Shown here one piece after another: positions 1 to 8,180 of a stretch of DNA of 35,762 nt (position 1 is the first letter of the stretch; each line of letters starts with the position of its first letter). Location: NCBI GenBank assembly GCA_934351255.1, contig CAKRJH010000020.1, positions 1-35,762 on the forward strand, in the 5' to 3' direction. The translations under genes and the position numbers were made by a program. The notes beneath the pieces are model-generated. The model saw only the letters and a list, made by a program, of their open reading frames with translations, did not search any database and was not told the origin of the DNA. The stretch comes from an uncultured Lachnospiraceae bacterium. GTDB taxonomy: Bacteria > Bacillota > Clostridia > Lachnospirales > Lachnospiraceae.

Positions 1-24
1 CATAAGAATATTTATACATAAAAA

Positions 25-74
25 TACCGACCTCCAATCGTTAGATTTTTAGGTCTAACTTTTGGGGGTCGGTA
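25..74. repeat. Imperfect palindrome resembling IS3-family ends
   Basis: Arms 25-45 and 54-74 are inverted copies matching at 18 of 21 positions, separated by 8 nt. The outer sequence read inward (TACCGACC..CCAA..GTTAGA) resembles, from memory, the terminal repeats of IS3-family elements in Clostridia. No transposase lies between the arms, so this would be a miniature or remnant palindrome. It could instead be the terminator hairpin of an upstream gene outside the window, but no T-run follows the stem directly; a T-run at 89-94 comes about 15 nt later. Confidence 0.4.
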
Positions 75-99
75 CAAGGTCAGAGGGCTTTTTTACGTC

Positions 100-128
100 T
101 TGACAAGTGGAGGGGAAGGGATTAATAT
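100..128 (+). promoter_or_regulatory. Sigma-A promoter of htpG
   Basis: TTGACA at 100-105 and TAATAT at 123-128 are separated by 17 nt. This is close to the vegetative consensus and places the transcript start near 135, just upstream of the CIRCE element. Confidence 0.85.
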
Positions 129-144
129 ACCAAATAGAGAATTG

Positions 145-171
145 TTAGCACTCGTTTGGATAGAGTGCTAA
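145..171 (+). promoter_or_regulatory. CIRCE element (HrcA operator)
   Basis: TTAGCACTC (145-153), a 9-nt spacer and GAGTGCTAA (163-171) form the perfect CIRCE inverted repeat. In Firmicutes HrcA binds this operator to repress chaperone genes such as groESL and dnaK. Here it lies between the htpG promoter and its ribosome binding site, so htpG is predicted to be HrcA-repressed and induced by heat or misfolded protein. Confidence 0.95.
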
Positions 172-188
172 AAGAATGGAGGATCACT

Positions 189-2276
189 ATGAGTAACATT
201 CAGGGAAGTTTGTCGATTGAATCAGAAAATATGTTTCCTATTATCAAGAAGTGGCTGTATTCCGACCACGACATTTTTATCCGTGAGCTGGTTTCCAATG
301 GCTGTGATGCCATCACGAAACTGGGCAAGCTGGAGATGATGGGAGAGTACACGTATCCGGCAGATTACAAGCCGGCCATCCGGGTGATCGTCAATGACCA
401 GGACAAGACATTGACCTTTATCGATAACGGTATCGGTATGACACAGGATGAGGTACAGGAGTATATTAACCAGGTTGCGTTCTCCGGTGCTACTGATTTC
501 CTGGAGAAATACAAGGATAAGACCAATGAGGACCAGATCATCGGACATTTCGGTCTGGGATTCTATTCTGCATTTATGGTAGCAGACCGCGTATCCATTG
601 ATACCCTTTCCTGGCAGGAAGGTGCCACTGCGGTTCACTGGGAGTCCGAGGGCGGTATCAACTTTGAGATGTCCGACGGTGACTGGGATCAGGTCGGAAC
701 CAAGATCACATTATATCTGTCTGAGGACAGTGTGGAATTTGCCAATGAATACCGCGTGCGTGAAGTGCTGAACAAATATTGTTCCTTCATGCCGACCGAG
801 ATTTTCCTGTCCAAGGAGAATGCTCCACAGGAATATGAGACCATTGATGCGGCAGACATCCGTGAGGATGATGTGGTCGTAGAGCGTTTCACCGAGGACG
901 CCCAGATGGAGGAGAAGGAAAACGAGAACGGCGAGAAAGAGATGGTCGAGGTGGTTCCTGCCAAGGACAAGGCAAAGATCAACAAGAGACCGGTCTCCAT
1001 CAGTGATACCACTCCTCTGTGGGTAAAACATCCAAATGAGTGTACCGATGAGGAGTACAAGGAGTTCTACCGCAAAGTCTTCAACGACTACAAGGAGCCT
1101 TTGTTCTGGATCCATCTGAACATGGATTACCCGTTTAACTTAAAGGGTATTCTGTATTTCCCGAGAGTCAATACGCAGTATGACAATCTGGAGGGTGTCA
1201 TCAAGCTGTACAACAATCAGGTCTTTATCGCCGACAACATCAAAGAGGTCATTCCGGAATTCCTGATGCTGTTAAAGGGTGTGATCGACTGTCCGGATCT
1301 GCCGCTGAATGTATCGCGTAGTGCATTGCAGAACGACGGATTTGTCAGAAAAATTTCTGACTATATCACCAAGAAGGTTGCTGACAAGTTGTCCGGCATG
1401 TTCAAGGTAGAGCGTGAGGACTATGAGAAATACTGGGATGATATCAGCCCATTTATCAAGTTTGGCTGTCTCAAGGACAACAAGTTCCAGGAGAAGATGA
1501 AGGATTATATCATCTTTAAGGATCTGAACGGAGCATATATCACGCTGCCGGATTATCTGGAACAGGCATATCCTGATGAGTTCAAGGAGACGCAGGATAG
1601 CACAGATGAGCAGAAAGAACAGCAGGATTCTGCACAGGATACCTCCGCGGAGGACAAGAAGCCTCTGACCGTATACTATGTCACCGATGCACAGCAGCAG
1701 AGCCAGTATATCAATCTGCTCAAAGAACAGGGTTCCAATGCCCTGATGCTGACCCACACGATAGACCAGCCGTTTATCACACAGCTGGAACAGAATGCCG
1801 ATGAGAAGCATCCGGTTCACTTCCAACGTGTCGATGCCGATCTGTCCAAGGAGATGGTGGAAGAGCAGGATGTGGAGAAACTCAAGGAGCAGAGTGAGGC
1901 TCTTGAGACGTTGTTTAAGAAGAATCTGGGTCAGGATGCCCTGGTAGTCAAGGTACAGAACCTGAAGAATGATAGGGTTTCCGCTATGATCACACTGTCT
2001 GAGGAAGCCCGCCGTATGCAGGACATGATGAAGATGTACAGCATGGGACAGGATATGGACATGGATATGTTCGGCGGCCAGGGTCAGACTCTGGTGCTCA
2101 ACGGCAACAATGAGCTGGTAAAATATATCATGGACAATCCGGAGTCAGAGCATGTGCCAATGTTCTGCAAACAGCTCTATGATCTTGCGATGCTGGCACA
2201 CAAGCCGTTGCCGGCGCAGGAGATGACAGAATTTGTCAACAGATCCAATGAGATCATGATGCTTTTAACCAAATAA
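189..2276 (+). CDS. htpG: Hsp90-family chaperone HtpG
   Basis: This is an ATP-dependent cytoplasmic chaperone of 695 aa. The start at 189 is chosen because GGAGG (178-182) precedes it by 6 nt; an upstream in-frame ATG at 156 would lie inside the CIRCE element. The GHKL ATPase motifs are visible in the N-terminal 180 residues: IRELVSNGCDAI with the Mg-binding Asn, DNGIGM, and GHFGLGFYSAFMVAD. The middle domain carries the NVSRSALQ segment with its conserved Arg. The protein is longer than E. coli HtpG (624 aa). Two charged stretches account for some of this: a Glu/Lys-rich linker near residues 230-260 and an acidic, Gln-rich segment near 465-500. The tail has a Met-rich run (MGQDMDMDMF). The gene appears monocistronic, with a hairpin terminator just after it. 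Confidence 0.97.
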   Translation: MSNIQGSLSIESENMFPIIKKWLYSDHDIFIRELVSNGCDAITKLGKLEMMGEYTYPADYKPAIRVIVNDQDKTLTFIDNGIGMTQDEVQEYINQVAFSGATDFLEKYKDKTNEDQIIGHFGLGFYSAFMVADRVSIDTLSWQEGATAVHWESEGGINFEMSDGDWDQVGTKITLYLSEDSVEFANEYRVREVLNKYCSFMPTEIFLSKENAPQEYETIDAADIREDDVVVERFTEDAQMEEKENENGEKEMVEVVPAKDKAKINKRPVSISDTTPLWVKHPNECTDEEYKEFYRKVFNDYKEPLFWIHLNMDYPFNLKGILYFPRVNTQYDNLEGVIKLYNNQVFIADNIKEVIPEFLMLLKGVIDCPDLPLNVSRSALQNDGFVRKISDYITKKVADKLSGMFKVEREDYEKYWDDISPFIKFGCLKDNKFQEKMKDYIIFKDLNGAYITLPDYLEQAYPDEFKETQDSTDEQKEQQDSAQDTSAEDKKPLTVYYVTDAQQQSQYINLLKEQGSNALMLTHTIDQPFITQLEQNADEKHPVHFQRVDADLSKEMVEEQDVEKLKEQSEALETLFKKNLGQDALVVKVQNLKNDRVSAMITLSEEARRMQDMMKMYSMGQDMDMDMFGGQGQTLVLNGNNELVKYIMDNPESEHVPMFCKQLYDLAMLAHKPLPAQEMTEFVNRSNEIMMLLTK

Positions 2277-2294
2277 GAGATAATCTGCCACTTC

Positions 2295-2328
2295 CAAAGG
2301 GGTCTGCGCGTAAGCGCAGGCCCCTTTG
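2295..2328 (+). terminator. Hairpin terminator after htpG
   Basis: CAAAGGGG (2295-2302) pairs with CCCCTTTG (2321-2328), and CTGCGC (2304-2309) with GCGCAG (2314-2319), around a GTAA tetraloop. There is no long T-run after the stem, only TGG and then TT, so termination efficiency is uncertain, but the strong stem 18 nt past the stop codon fits a terminator. Confidence 0.75.
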
Positions 2329-2389
2329 TGGTTACCGGATCGCAGAAATATTACGAAATTATAAATTTTACAAAAAAATCAAAATAAAA

Positions 2390-2406
2390 GTTGACTAATG
2401 GTCATT
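2390..2406. promoter_or_regulatory. Putative TetR operator O1 (imperfect)
   Basis: GTTGACT-AAT-GGTCATT has the same architecture and right half-site as the downstream operator at 2431-2447. The left arm matches the consensus arm AATGACC only at TGAC. It overlaps the -35 box, so binding would block RNA polymerase. Confidence 0.6.
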
Positions 2407-2419
2407 TCTGAGTTAAGAT
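2391..2419 (+). promoter_or_regulatory. Promoter of the MMPL exporter operon
   Basis: TTGACT (2391-2396) and TAAGAT (2414-2419) are separated by 17 nt. The -35 box is embedded in one putative TetR operator and a second operator lies 11 nt past the -10 box, a layout expected for repression by the TetR protein encoded in the same operon. Confidence 0.75.
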
Positions 2420-2430
2420 ACCGTATAGAA

Positions 2431-2447
2431 AATGACCAATGGTCATT
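2431..2447. promoter_or_regulatory. Putative TetR operator O2 (perfect palindrome)
   Basis: AATGACC-AAT-GGTCATT has perfect 7-bp arms around a 3-bp centre. It lies between the promoter and the start codon at 2484. The most likely ligand is the TetR protein at 6845-7453; this is inferred from context and palindrome type. Confidence 0.7.
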
Positions 2448-2483
2448 AATGAGAAAAATTCTCGATAGAAAGGATTGATAATT

Positions 2484-4571
2484 ATGAACAAGGTATCTAA
2501 AATGATTACGGAACATAAAAATATCATTTTAATACTGTCGTTACTATTGTTGATTCCGGCTGTATTTGGATATCTGCACACCAGAATAAACTACGATGTG
2601 CTTTGCTATCTTCCGGAGAGCCTGGAGACCATCCAGGGACAGGACATTATGGTGGATGAGTTCGGCATGGGCGCGTTCTCCATGATCGTGGTGGAAGATA
2701 TGACCATGGAGCAGACGGCTGAGCTGGAAAAGAAGATCGAGAGTATCGATCATGTCAAGGATGTCCTCTGGTATGATGATGCGATGGATATCAGTGTACC
2801 GACAGAGATGCTGCCGAAGAAACTCCGGCAGGCATTCTTTAACGGAGATGCCACGATGATGATCGCACTGTTTGATAATACGACATCAGCCGACAGTACG
2901 ATGGAAGCTGTGACGCAGATCCGTAAGGTGGCAGGCAGGACCGCTTACGCGGCGGGCATGTCGGGTGTGGTAACCGATATCAAAAACCTGGCACTCAAGG
3001 AGATGCCGGTCTATGTGGTGATCGCCGCACTGCTTTCTCTGGCAGTTCTGTTATTTACCATGGATTCGCTGGTGACACCGCTGATCTTCCTGTTTAACAT
3101 CGGTATGGCGATCGTGTTCAATCTGGGAAGCAATGTATTCCTGGATGACATCTCGTATATCACACAGGCGCTGGCGGCGGTGCTTCAGCTGGCCGTCACG
3201 ATGGATTACTCCATCTTCCTGCTGGAGAGTTACGAGGCCAACAAGGAGAGGTTCCCGGGGGACAACAAACGTGCGATGAAGCATGCGATCTCCAATACTT
3301 TCAAGTCTGTATCGAGCAGTTCGATCACGACGATCGCCGGATTCCTGGCACTGTGCTTTATGACCTTTAAGCTGGGAGCCAATATCGGTATTGTCATGTC
3401 AAAGGGTGTTGTCATCGGCGTGATCTGCTGTGTAACGGTTCTGCCGGCGATGGTACTCACCTTCGACAAGGCGATAGAGAAGACGACGCACAGATCGTTC
3501 TTCCCACCACTTGAGAAGATGTCGCGCTTCCTGGTCAAACATCACTGGATCGCATTGCTGATCCTGGCGGTTGTGACTGTGCCGGCGGCATATGGTAACT
3601 CCCATTACCAGATTTACTACAATATCGATTCTTCTCTGCCGGATACCTTGGACAGTGCCGTGGCCAACAAAAAACTTTCCGAAGAATTTGACATGAGCAA
3701 CATGCATATGGTTCTTCTGAAAAATGGATTGTCAGCCAAAGAAAAGAGTGCCATGATCCAGGATATGGAGAAGGTAAAGGGTGTCAAATATGCACTGGGC
3801 ATGAACTCTGTGCTGGGTGCCAATGTCCCAGAGAATATGGTGCCAAAGAAAGTCACCAAGATGTTGAAGACGGATAATTATGAGCTGATCTTTGTCTGCT
3901 CTGATTATAAATCGGCGACTGATGAGGTTAATGCGCAGATCGCGCAGTTGAATAAGATCGTCAAGGGATATCAGAAGGATGCGATGGTCATTGGCGAAGC
4001 ACCGCTGATGAAGGATCTGTCCGATGTCACGGATGTAGATCTGAAGAGAGTAAATTACATCTCTATCGCGGCAATCTTCCTGATCATTCTGGTCACCTTC
4101 AAATCCATTTCGATTCCGTTTATCCTGGTTGCCATTATCGAGTTCGCGATCGCCTGCAATATGGCAGTGCCTTACTACACGGGCAACTCGCTGCCATTCG
4201 TGGCCAGCATCGTCATCGGTACGATCCAGCTCGGCGCCACTGTGGATTATGCGATCCTGATGACGAACCGGTATCACAAGGAGCGGTGTGGTGGACGCAG
4301 CAAGAAGGAGGCCATCTCCATTGCACATCTTACTTCCACAAAGTCCATTATCACCAGTGGATTGTGCTTCTTTGCAGCGACCTTCGGCGTCTGCCTGTAT
4401 TCGCAGATTGATATGATCAGTTCCATTTGTACACTGTTGTCCAGAGGTGCTGTGATCAGTATGGTTGTAGTGGTATGTATGCTGCCGGCGGCTCTGTGGA
4501 TATGCGATCCGATCATTGTCCGCAGCACTAAGGAGATGCTTGGGATCAGTAAGAGAGACAAGAATCAGTAA
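2484..4571 (+). CDS. MMPL/RND-superfamily exporter
   Basis: This is a 695-aa integral membrane transporter of the MMPL type (RND superfamily), expected to export a lipid-like or hydrophobic compound using the proton gradient. It has the duplicated layout of the family: a membrane helix near 14-30, an extracytoplasmic domain near 31-172, about five helices between 177 and 325, then a helix near 355-371, a second soluble domain and five more helices to residue 675. Each half carries the family's Asp-Tyr pair inside a helix (D241-Y242 in AVTMDYSIFL and D588-Y589 in GATVDYAIL). The ATG at 2484 is preferred over a TTG at 2475 because AAAGG lies about 10 nt before it. It is the first gene of a five-gene unit under TetR-type operators. 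The substrate is unknown. Confidence 0.9.
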   Translation: MNKVSKMITEHKNIILILSLLLLIPAVFGYLHTRINYDVLCYLPESLETIQGQDIMVDEFGMGAFSMIVVEDMTMEQTAELEKKIESIDHVKDVLWYDDAMDISVPTEMLPKKLRQAFFNGDATMMIALFDNTTSADSTMEAVTQIRKVAGRTAYAAGMSGVVTDIKNLALKEMPVYVVIAALLSLAVLLFTMDSLVTPLIFLFNIGMAIVFNLGSNVFLDDISYITQALAAVLQLAVTMDYSIFLLESYEANKERFPGDNKRAMKHAISNTFKSVSSSSITTIAGFLALCFMTFKLGANIGIVMSKGVVIGVICCVTVLPAMVLTFDKAIEKTTHRSFFPPLEKMSRFLVKHHWIALLILAVVTVPAAYGNSHYQIYYNIDSSLPDTLDSAVANKKLSEEFDMSNMHMVLLKNGLSAKEKSAMIQDMEKVKGVKYALGMNSVLGANVPENMVPKKVTKMLKTDNYELIFVCSDYKSATDEVNAQIAQLNKIVKGYQKDAMVIGEAPLMKDLSDVTDVDLKRVNYISIAAIFLIILVTFKSISIPFILVAIIEFAIACNMAVPYYTGNSLPFVASIVIGTIQLGATVDYAILMTNRYHKERCGGRSKKEAISIAHLTSTKSIITSGLCFFAATFGVCLYSQIDMISSICTLLSRGAVISMVVVVCMLPAALWICDPIIVRSTKEMLGISKRDKNQ

Positions 4572-4589
4572 TAGAAAGGCGTGAGTGTT

Positions 4590-6827
4590 ATGTATTCAAT
4601 GAACAATGGAAAGAGAGCAGTAGCAATTGGTTTGAGTGGACTTCTGGCGGCAGGAGTGGTATTTGGAAACTCCTCGATCGTAGAGGGAAAACTTGTGACA
4701 ACCCAGGAGAGTCTGGCTGATATCACTGCAGGCACCTCCGCCGGCAAAGACCGTGTGACCAAGGAGGAGACGGTGTATGTCAACCTCGATGCGAACGGAA
4801 CTAAGACCGGTGTGACCGTGTCTGACTGGTTGAAAAACTCAGCGGGAGCAGGAGCACTGGATGATGTTTCTTCCCTGCAGGATATCCAGAACGTCAAGGG
4901 AGAGGAGACCTTCTCTCAGGATGGAAAGAACCTGACATGGAATACCGCTGATAAGGATATTTATTATCAGGGAACGACCGATCAGGAACTTCCTGTAGGC
5001 ATGACGATCACTTATAAACTGGACGGCAAGGAGATGACTCCACAGGAGCTGCTTGGCAAGTCCGGTAAGCTTGAGATGGTTATCAAATATACCAATACCC
5101 AGAAAGATACCGTGGATGTGGCAGGTAAGGACGAGGAACTGTATGTGCCATTCCTGATGATCAGCGGTGCGATCCTTCCGGTAGACCATTTCACCAATGT
5201 CGAGGTGGATCACGGAAATGTGATGTCCGAGGGCGATAACAATATCATTGTCGGATACGGACTTCCCGGTATGAAGGAGAGTCTGGATCTGGACAGCTAT
5301 GAGCTGGACGATGATGTGGACTTTGATCTGGATGAACTCAAGGATAAGGTATCTGATACCGTGACCGTGACGGCCGATGTAAAGGACTTTGAGATGGGGG
5401 CGGTGTACACGGTGGCATCCAACCAGTTCTTCGGAGAGATGGATCTGGACGATGTCGATGACCTCTCTGATTTCACGGATCAGCTGGATGATCTGGAGGA
5501 TGCTTCCGCAAAACTTGTGGATGGTTCTTCTGACCTGGCCGATGGAACACAGACACTGGCAGACAACTTTGGAGAGTATCAGGACGGCGTCAAGAACCTC
5601 AAGGACGGAGCCAAGGCTCTTGGCTCCGGTGCTTCTACCTTAAACAAGGGCGTTAAGCAGTACTCCAAGGGTACCGACAAACTCTTAAAGGGTGTCAACA
5701 GTTATGTGACCGGTGCAGACAGCCTGGCAACCGGTATCCAGACGTATACAGCCGGAGTATCTACTCTGGTAGCCGGTGTATCACAGTTAAATGACTCGAC
5801 CAAGTCCCTGCCGGACAATTATGCGACATTTTCACAGGGTCTTGGAACCTATATCACAGGTGTAAATACCCTGTTGTCCGAGGACAATATGACCCAGCTT
5901 GCAAACGGTGTCAGTGCATTGCAGAGCGGTGTCAAGACGATCAATGGCTACGCATCCAAACTGCAGAAGACCGATGACCTGGATGTCTGCGTACAGGGAC
6001 TGACTGCTATGGCACAGCAGTATACACAGGCTGCAAAACAGTACACCGAAGCCGGTGATGCCGCAAATGCAGCCACCTACACCCAGATGGCAGCAGCCTG
6101 CCAGGGAGCAGTTGCCTATATCCAGGGCGGTGAGCAGATCGCCGATGGTATTGTGGCAGTTACCAACGGACAGAGCGACGGAGCAGCCGATAATAACGGT
6201 CAGAATGATCTCGCGGCAGGTCTGTCCACATTGTCAGAGTCTGCAAAGACCATGTCAGGAGCAGCAAAACAGCTCCGTGATGCATCTCCATCCCTGACTG
6301 CCGGTGATGCCACCCTGAAGAAAGGCATGACTGACATTGCGGATGCAGTCTCCAAACTCAAGACCGGTGGAGATACCCTGGTAGCAAACAATGAGACGAT
6401 CAACAAAGGTGCAAAAGCTTTGAACGATAACAGTTCTGCGATCAAGAAGAACAGCAAGAAGCTGACCAAGAGCAGCCCATCCCTGAGAAAGGGTGCTTCA
6501 TCTCTTGCCAGCGGAGCAGGTTCATTAACCGGCGGAGCCGGAAAACTTTCCACCGCAACCAACAAGGTGATGAACGGAATCGACAAGCTCAATGATGGTG
6601 CCGGCAAACTGTCCGACGGTATGGACAAATTCGACCGTAAGGGTATTAGGAAACTGACAGGAAAGCTGAGCTCAGTATTTGACAATGCATCCGACTTCGT
6701 AGACCGTCTGAAGGGGCTGAAGACCGCTGCAAAAGGTTACAGCACACTGAGTGGCAATGACAACAATATGGACAGTACCGTGAAGTTCATCTTCACTACA
6801 GAGGAGATTTCGTCAGACGATAATTAA
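4590..6827 (+). CDS. Secreted/anchored protein of glycine-ended heptad repeats (YhgE/Pip-like)
   Basis: This 745-aa protein has a basic N-terminus and one hydrophobic segment at about residues 9-27, either a signal peptide or a membrane anchor. Residues 30-300 form an acidic globular-looking part. From about 308 to 400 the chain runs in strict seven-residue units ending in Gly (for example ASTLNKG, VKQYSKG, TDKLLKG, ADSLATG). Similar units return at about 560-685. This pattern is seen in YhgE/Pip-type phage-infection or type VII-associated proteins. Those usually end in several membrane helices, but this one ends in a short acidic tail with no C-terminal membrane domain. ATG 4590 follows AAAGG at 4575-4579; the gene lies 18 nt after the exporter. 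I infer an extracytoplasmic partner of the MMPL pump. The exact family and function are not certain. Confidence 0.75.
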   Translation: MYSMNNGKRAVAIGLSGLLAAGVVFGNSSIVEGKLVTTQESLADITAGTSAGKDRVTKEETVYVNLDANGTKTGVTVSDWLKNSAGAGALDDVSSLQDIQNVKGEETFSQDGKNLTWNTADKDIYYQGTTDQELPVGMTITYKLDGKEMTPQELLGKSGKLEMVIKYTNTQKDTVDVAGKDEELYVPFLMISGAILPVDHFTNVEVDHGNVMSEGDNNIIVGYGLPGMKESLDLDSYELDDDVDFDLDELKDKVSDTVTVTADVKDFEMGAVYTVASNQFFGEMDLDDVDDLSDFTDQLDDLEDASAKLVDGSSDLADGTQTLADNFGEYQDGVKNLKDGAKALGSGASTLNKGVKQYSKGTDKLLKGVNSYVTGADSLATGIQTYTAGVSTLVAGVSQLNDSTKSLPDNYATFSQGLGTYITGVNTLLSEDNMTQLANGVSALQSGVKTINGYASKLQKTDDLDVCVQGLTAMAQQYTQAAKQYTEAGDAANAATYTQMAAACQGAVAYIQGGEQIADGIVAVTNGQSDGAADNNGQNDLAAGLSTLSESAKTMSGAAKQLRDASPSLTAGDATLKKGMTDIADAVSKLKTGGDTLVANNETINKGAKALNDNSSAIKKNSKKLTKSSPSLRKGASSLASGAGSLTGGAGKLSTATNKVMNGIDKLNDGAGKLSDGMDKFDRKGIRKLTGKLSSVFDNASDFVDRLKGLKTAAKGYSTLSGNDNNMDSTVKFIFTTEEISSDDN

Positions 6828-6844
6828 GAAAAGAGGGCTGGCAT

Positions 6845-7453
6845 ATGAGTGCATTACTGGAGCAGAAAAAGAAGAAAAAACAGGAGGCACTGCTTTCATC
6901 CGCTTATGCATTGTTTACACAGCGTGGAATCAACAATACCTCGATCTCGGATATCGTAAAGGAGGCCAAGATGGCCAAGGGTACGTTTTATCTGTACTTT
7001 AAGGACAAATACGATATCCGGGATAGACTGGTAGCCCGCAAAGCTTCCGTGTTGTTTGAGCAGGCGCACAACCGCCTGCAGGAGGAGCCGATCGATGTCT
7101 TTGAGGATAAGATCTGTTTTATCATCCATGAGGTGCTGGATCAGTTGGCGGAAGATCCCAGTCTGCTTCGCTTTATTTCCAAAAATCTCAGCTGGGCGAT
7201 CCTGTCACGTGTGCAGATCACACAGATGGGAAATATGGACTGCAGAACAATCTTTGACAAATTAATAGAAAATTCCGGAAAACAGTACCGAAACCACGAA
7301 CTTATGATATACTTGATCGTAGAACTGGTCAGCGCCAGCAGTTACAGTGTGATCCTGTACCAGGAGCCGTGTACGCTGGAAGAGCTCAAGGAGGAGCTGG
7401 ACCGCTCGATCAGAGGCATCATTAAGCAATTCGAGGTGTTGGGAGATGAATAA
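6845..7453 (+). CDS. TetR-family transcriptional repressor
   Basis: This is a 202-aa regulator with a typical N-terminal TetR helix-turn-helix (residues about 12-60; TSISDIVKEAKMAKGTFYLY followed by FKDKYDIRD). The C-terminal helical ligand-binding half is variable, as usual, and its inducer cannot be predicted. GAGGG at 6833-6837 lies 7 nt before the ATG. It is the third gene of the operon, 17 nt behind the heptad protein, and overlaps the next gene by 8 nt (ATGAATAA). It most likely autoregulates the operon through the AATGACC-N3-GGTCATT sites at 2390-2447; a pump co-transcribed with its own TetR repressor is a common design for substrate-induced export. Confidence 0.93.
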   Translation: MSALLEQKKKKKQEALLSSAYALFTQRGINNTSISDIVKEAKMAKGTFYLYFKDKYDIRDRLVARKASVLFEQAHNRLQEEPIDVFEDKICFIIHEVLDQLAEDPSLLRFISKNLSWAILSRVQITQMGNMDCRTIFDKLIENSGKQYRNHELMIYLIVELVSASSYSVILYQEPCTLEELKEELDRSIRGIIKQFEVLGDE

Positions 7454-8180
7454 AGGGGAAATCTTGTATCTCGTTGGAGACGAGGAACGATACGAAGAAT
7501 TCCTGACATACCGGACGCAGAAGGATTGCACCCATGTGGATGCAGTCCTTTTTTGTGGTTCAGAGCCGGTATGGTCAGGAGAGATAGAAGACAGGATCGC
7601 CCGGAGCAGGGTGGTGATCCTGGAACTGTCGGACCACCGGGCACAGCTTGACGGGACACGAAGGATCCGGCAGGTGAGCGGAAGCCGTGGCATACTGATC
7701 CTGGACGGGGAAGCGTCCGATGACAGGGAACAGGAATGTCTGGCCTGCGGAGCGGATGATTATCAGCCGCTTTGCAGACCCGGCCGCGTGCTCGCGCAGC
7801 GGATCCGGAATCTCTGGATGAGAGAGCAGGGAATATCACCGGCACGGATATTCGGAAGCCTGGTACAGTGTACCGGACAGAGTGATTACTGGGCCCGGGG
7901 ACAGAGACTGGGATTGACCCGTCTTGAATATCAGGTGCTGGAACTGCTGGTGGATGGAGCCGGTCAGGTGGTGCCACGGAAGAAGCTCCTTGAGAACATA
8001 TGGGGAACTTCCGGACACGGCACAAGATCCCTGGACACCATGGTCAAGCAGCTGCGTAGAAAACTGCACGGCTCCGGAGTGACGATCGTGGCGCAGTATG
8101 GGAAGGGGTATCAGATGAAACAAACAGAGGACATTTGTAAGGAGAAGAATGCAGATGTTCCGGAATGGAGAGAGATATGA
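7446..8180 (+). CDS. Receiver-like regulator with OmpR-type winged helix, lacking the phospho-acceptor Asp
   Basis: This 244-aa protein has a receiver-like N-terminal domain (about 1-125) and an OmpR/PhoB-type winged helix (about 140-225; LTRLEYQVLELLVDGAGQVV, then the RSLDTMVKQLRRKL recognition helix and a GKGY wing). Alignment by eye puts Glu60 (VVILEL) where the phosphorylated Asp normally sits. The Lys of the KP motif is missing (CRPG at 110-113), although the preceding GADDY is kept. It is therefore probably phosphorylation-independent, or locked in an active-like state by the Glu. It starts inside the tetR stop (8-nt overlap) and ends with ATGA shared with the next regulator, which implies translational coupling. 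Its target promoter is unknown. Confidence 0.85.
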   Translation: MNKGEILYLVGDEERYEEFLTYRTQKDCTHVDAVLFCGSEPVWSGEIEDRIARSRVVILELSDHRAQLDGTRRIRQVSGSRGILILDGEASDDREQECLACGADDYQPLCRPGRVLAQRIRNLWMREQGISPARIFGSLVQCTGQSDYWARGQRLGLTRLEYQVLELLVDGAGQVVPRKKLLENIWGTSGHGTRSLDTMVKQLRRKLHGSGVTIVAQYGKGYQMKQTEDICKEKNADVPEWREI

